This document shows positions 63,500 through 64,000 of a stretch of DNA of 64,000 bases, piece by piece. This DNA is from Pseudomonas sp. ATCC PTA-122608 (GTDB lineage: Bacteria; Pseudomonadota; Gammaproteobacteria; Pseudomonadales; Pseudomonadaceae). The stretch spans positions 83,645-147,644 of the forward strand of contig NZ_LPNO01000055.1 in assembly GCF_001952855.1 (NCBI RefSeq), read 5' to 3'. How positions within the stretch are numbered: the stretch's first letter is position 1; each line of letters opens with the position of its first letter. The position numbers and the translations under genes are program-made. Under the pieces are notes generated by a model. It was given only the letters and a program-made list of their open reading frames with translations. It was not told the DNA's origin and searched no databases.

Positions 63500-64000
63500 T
63501 GCTCGACAAATATGGCGTGGGCCAGGACCCGTACTGCTACCCCGGTAGCAGCGTCCTGCGCAACCGCCTCGATTTGTTCGACGAAGAACGCCTGCACCAG
63601 GCCGAGCGGGAACTGTCTGAAATTGCCGTAGGCAGCCTTCCGCTGTATCCCCCGCCCTACGACCTTGAACGCCTGCAACACATCCACCGCACCCTGTTCG
63701 GGGACATCTACGAATGGGCCGGGGAACTGCGTACAGTCAACATCCAGAAAGGCGACACGCTGTTCTGCACGCCGGAGCGTATTCCCCCCGAGGCGGCCAA
63801 GATCATCCACCACATGGCGCAGGCTAACTGGTTTGTCGGGGTGACGCAGGCCGAGTTGGTGACGCAAATCGCCGAAGCTTATGGCGACCTCAACGTGATC
63901 CACCCGTTTCGCGAAGGGAACGGCCGGGCGCAGCGGATTCTGTTCGAACAGATCATCGTCAATGCAGGGTTTTCAGTGAATTGGTGGTTGGTGAAGAACG
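63499..64000 (+). CDS. fic: Fic-domain protein, 3' truncated by window
   Basis: The first 167 residues are in the window. The N-terminal MLDKYGVGQDPYCYPGSSVL is the class I Fic pattern, and the active site HPFREGNGRAQR is complete. Family members transfer AMP to target proteins when freed from YhfG. The C-terminus lies outside the window. It begins in the overlapping TGATG of yhfG. Confidence 0.95.
   Translation, partial: MLDKYGVGQDPYCYPGSSVLRNRLDLFDEERLHQAERELSEIAVGSLPLYPPPYDLERLQHIHRTLFGDIYEWAGELRTVNIQKGDTLFCTPERIPPEAAKIIHHMAQANWFVGVTQAELVTQIAEAYGDLNVIHPFREGNGRAQRILFEQIIVNAGFSVNWWLVKN

Overview
The window looks like a chromosomal segment of a Pseudomonas of the P. fluorescens group. It has high-GC coding sequence with strong GC-ending codon bias. 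Inverted REP doublets with core GGGCTTGCTCGCGAA punctuate the gaps. Many genes are typical of the genus: an OprD porin, DUF2790 and DUF6124 small proteins, an hisB-hisH-DUF2164-hisA-hisF cluster, YhfG/Fic and NudE-CysQ. No phage, plasmid, integrase or IS transposase gene was recognised, and no CRISPR array was seen.

Layout, left to right. 1-6.0 kb: the end of a YibQ-type polysaccharide deacetylase gene, a Vps62-like protein, then (minus strand) the histidine cluster with a periplasmic solute-binding protein at its end. 6-11.9 kb: an OFA-family MFS carrier, then asmA-like/mutY/yggX and tRNA-Phe. 12-17.7 kb: a stand-alone Fic protein with its own palindromic operator candidate, a GT39-like membrane glycosyltransferase, an ArsB/ACR3-like permease, a hydrolase and a hypothetical gene. 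17.8-25.2 kb: a GabP-type permease, a four-gene polar amino acid ABC transporter, a methyltransferase and a lone BcsQ/WssA-like ATPase. 25.5-26.6 kb: two small envelope proteins and tRNA-Thr.

26.9-32.3 kb is a conspicuously AT-rich, codon-atypical insert of four tightly packed genes behind tRNA-Thr: a C5-cytosine DNA methyltransferase, a PRTase-like protein with a conflict-system signature, an ORC/CDC6-like P-loop ATPase and an unrecognised protein. The overlaps (8 and 4 nt) and the strong ribosome binding site before the fourth gene say they act together. I read this as a horizontally acquired, probably anti-phage, system and as the best candidate for something undescribed. It is followed by a 0.2-kb stretch rich in mutually exclusive hairpins, in front of a small DUF6124 gene.

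33.3-44.4 kb: an SDR/FrnE/tautomerase operon, OprD, a DsbA-like protein, a Fur-box-associated TonB receptor, agmatine deiminase and a 969-residue kinase-aminotransferase fusion. 44.6-51.7 kb: rfbBACD (dTDP-rhamnose), the DctB/DctD two-component system and a thioesterase. 51.8-64 kb: cysQ-nudE, a GMP/IMP nucleotidase, lysM, a LysR regulator with fdhD and an FdhF/YdeP oxidoreductase, a glycine-zipper protein, a thioesterase, an M15 peptidase, recQ and the yhfG-fic toxin-antitoxin pair, which is cut by the window end.

Functional calls rest on motifs and recalled family knowledge; no database search was run.
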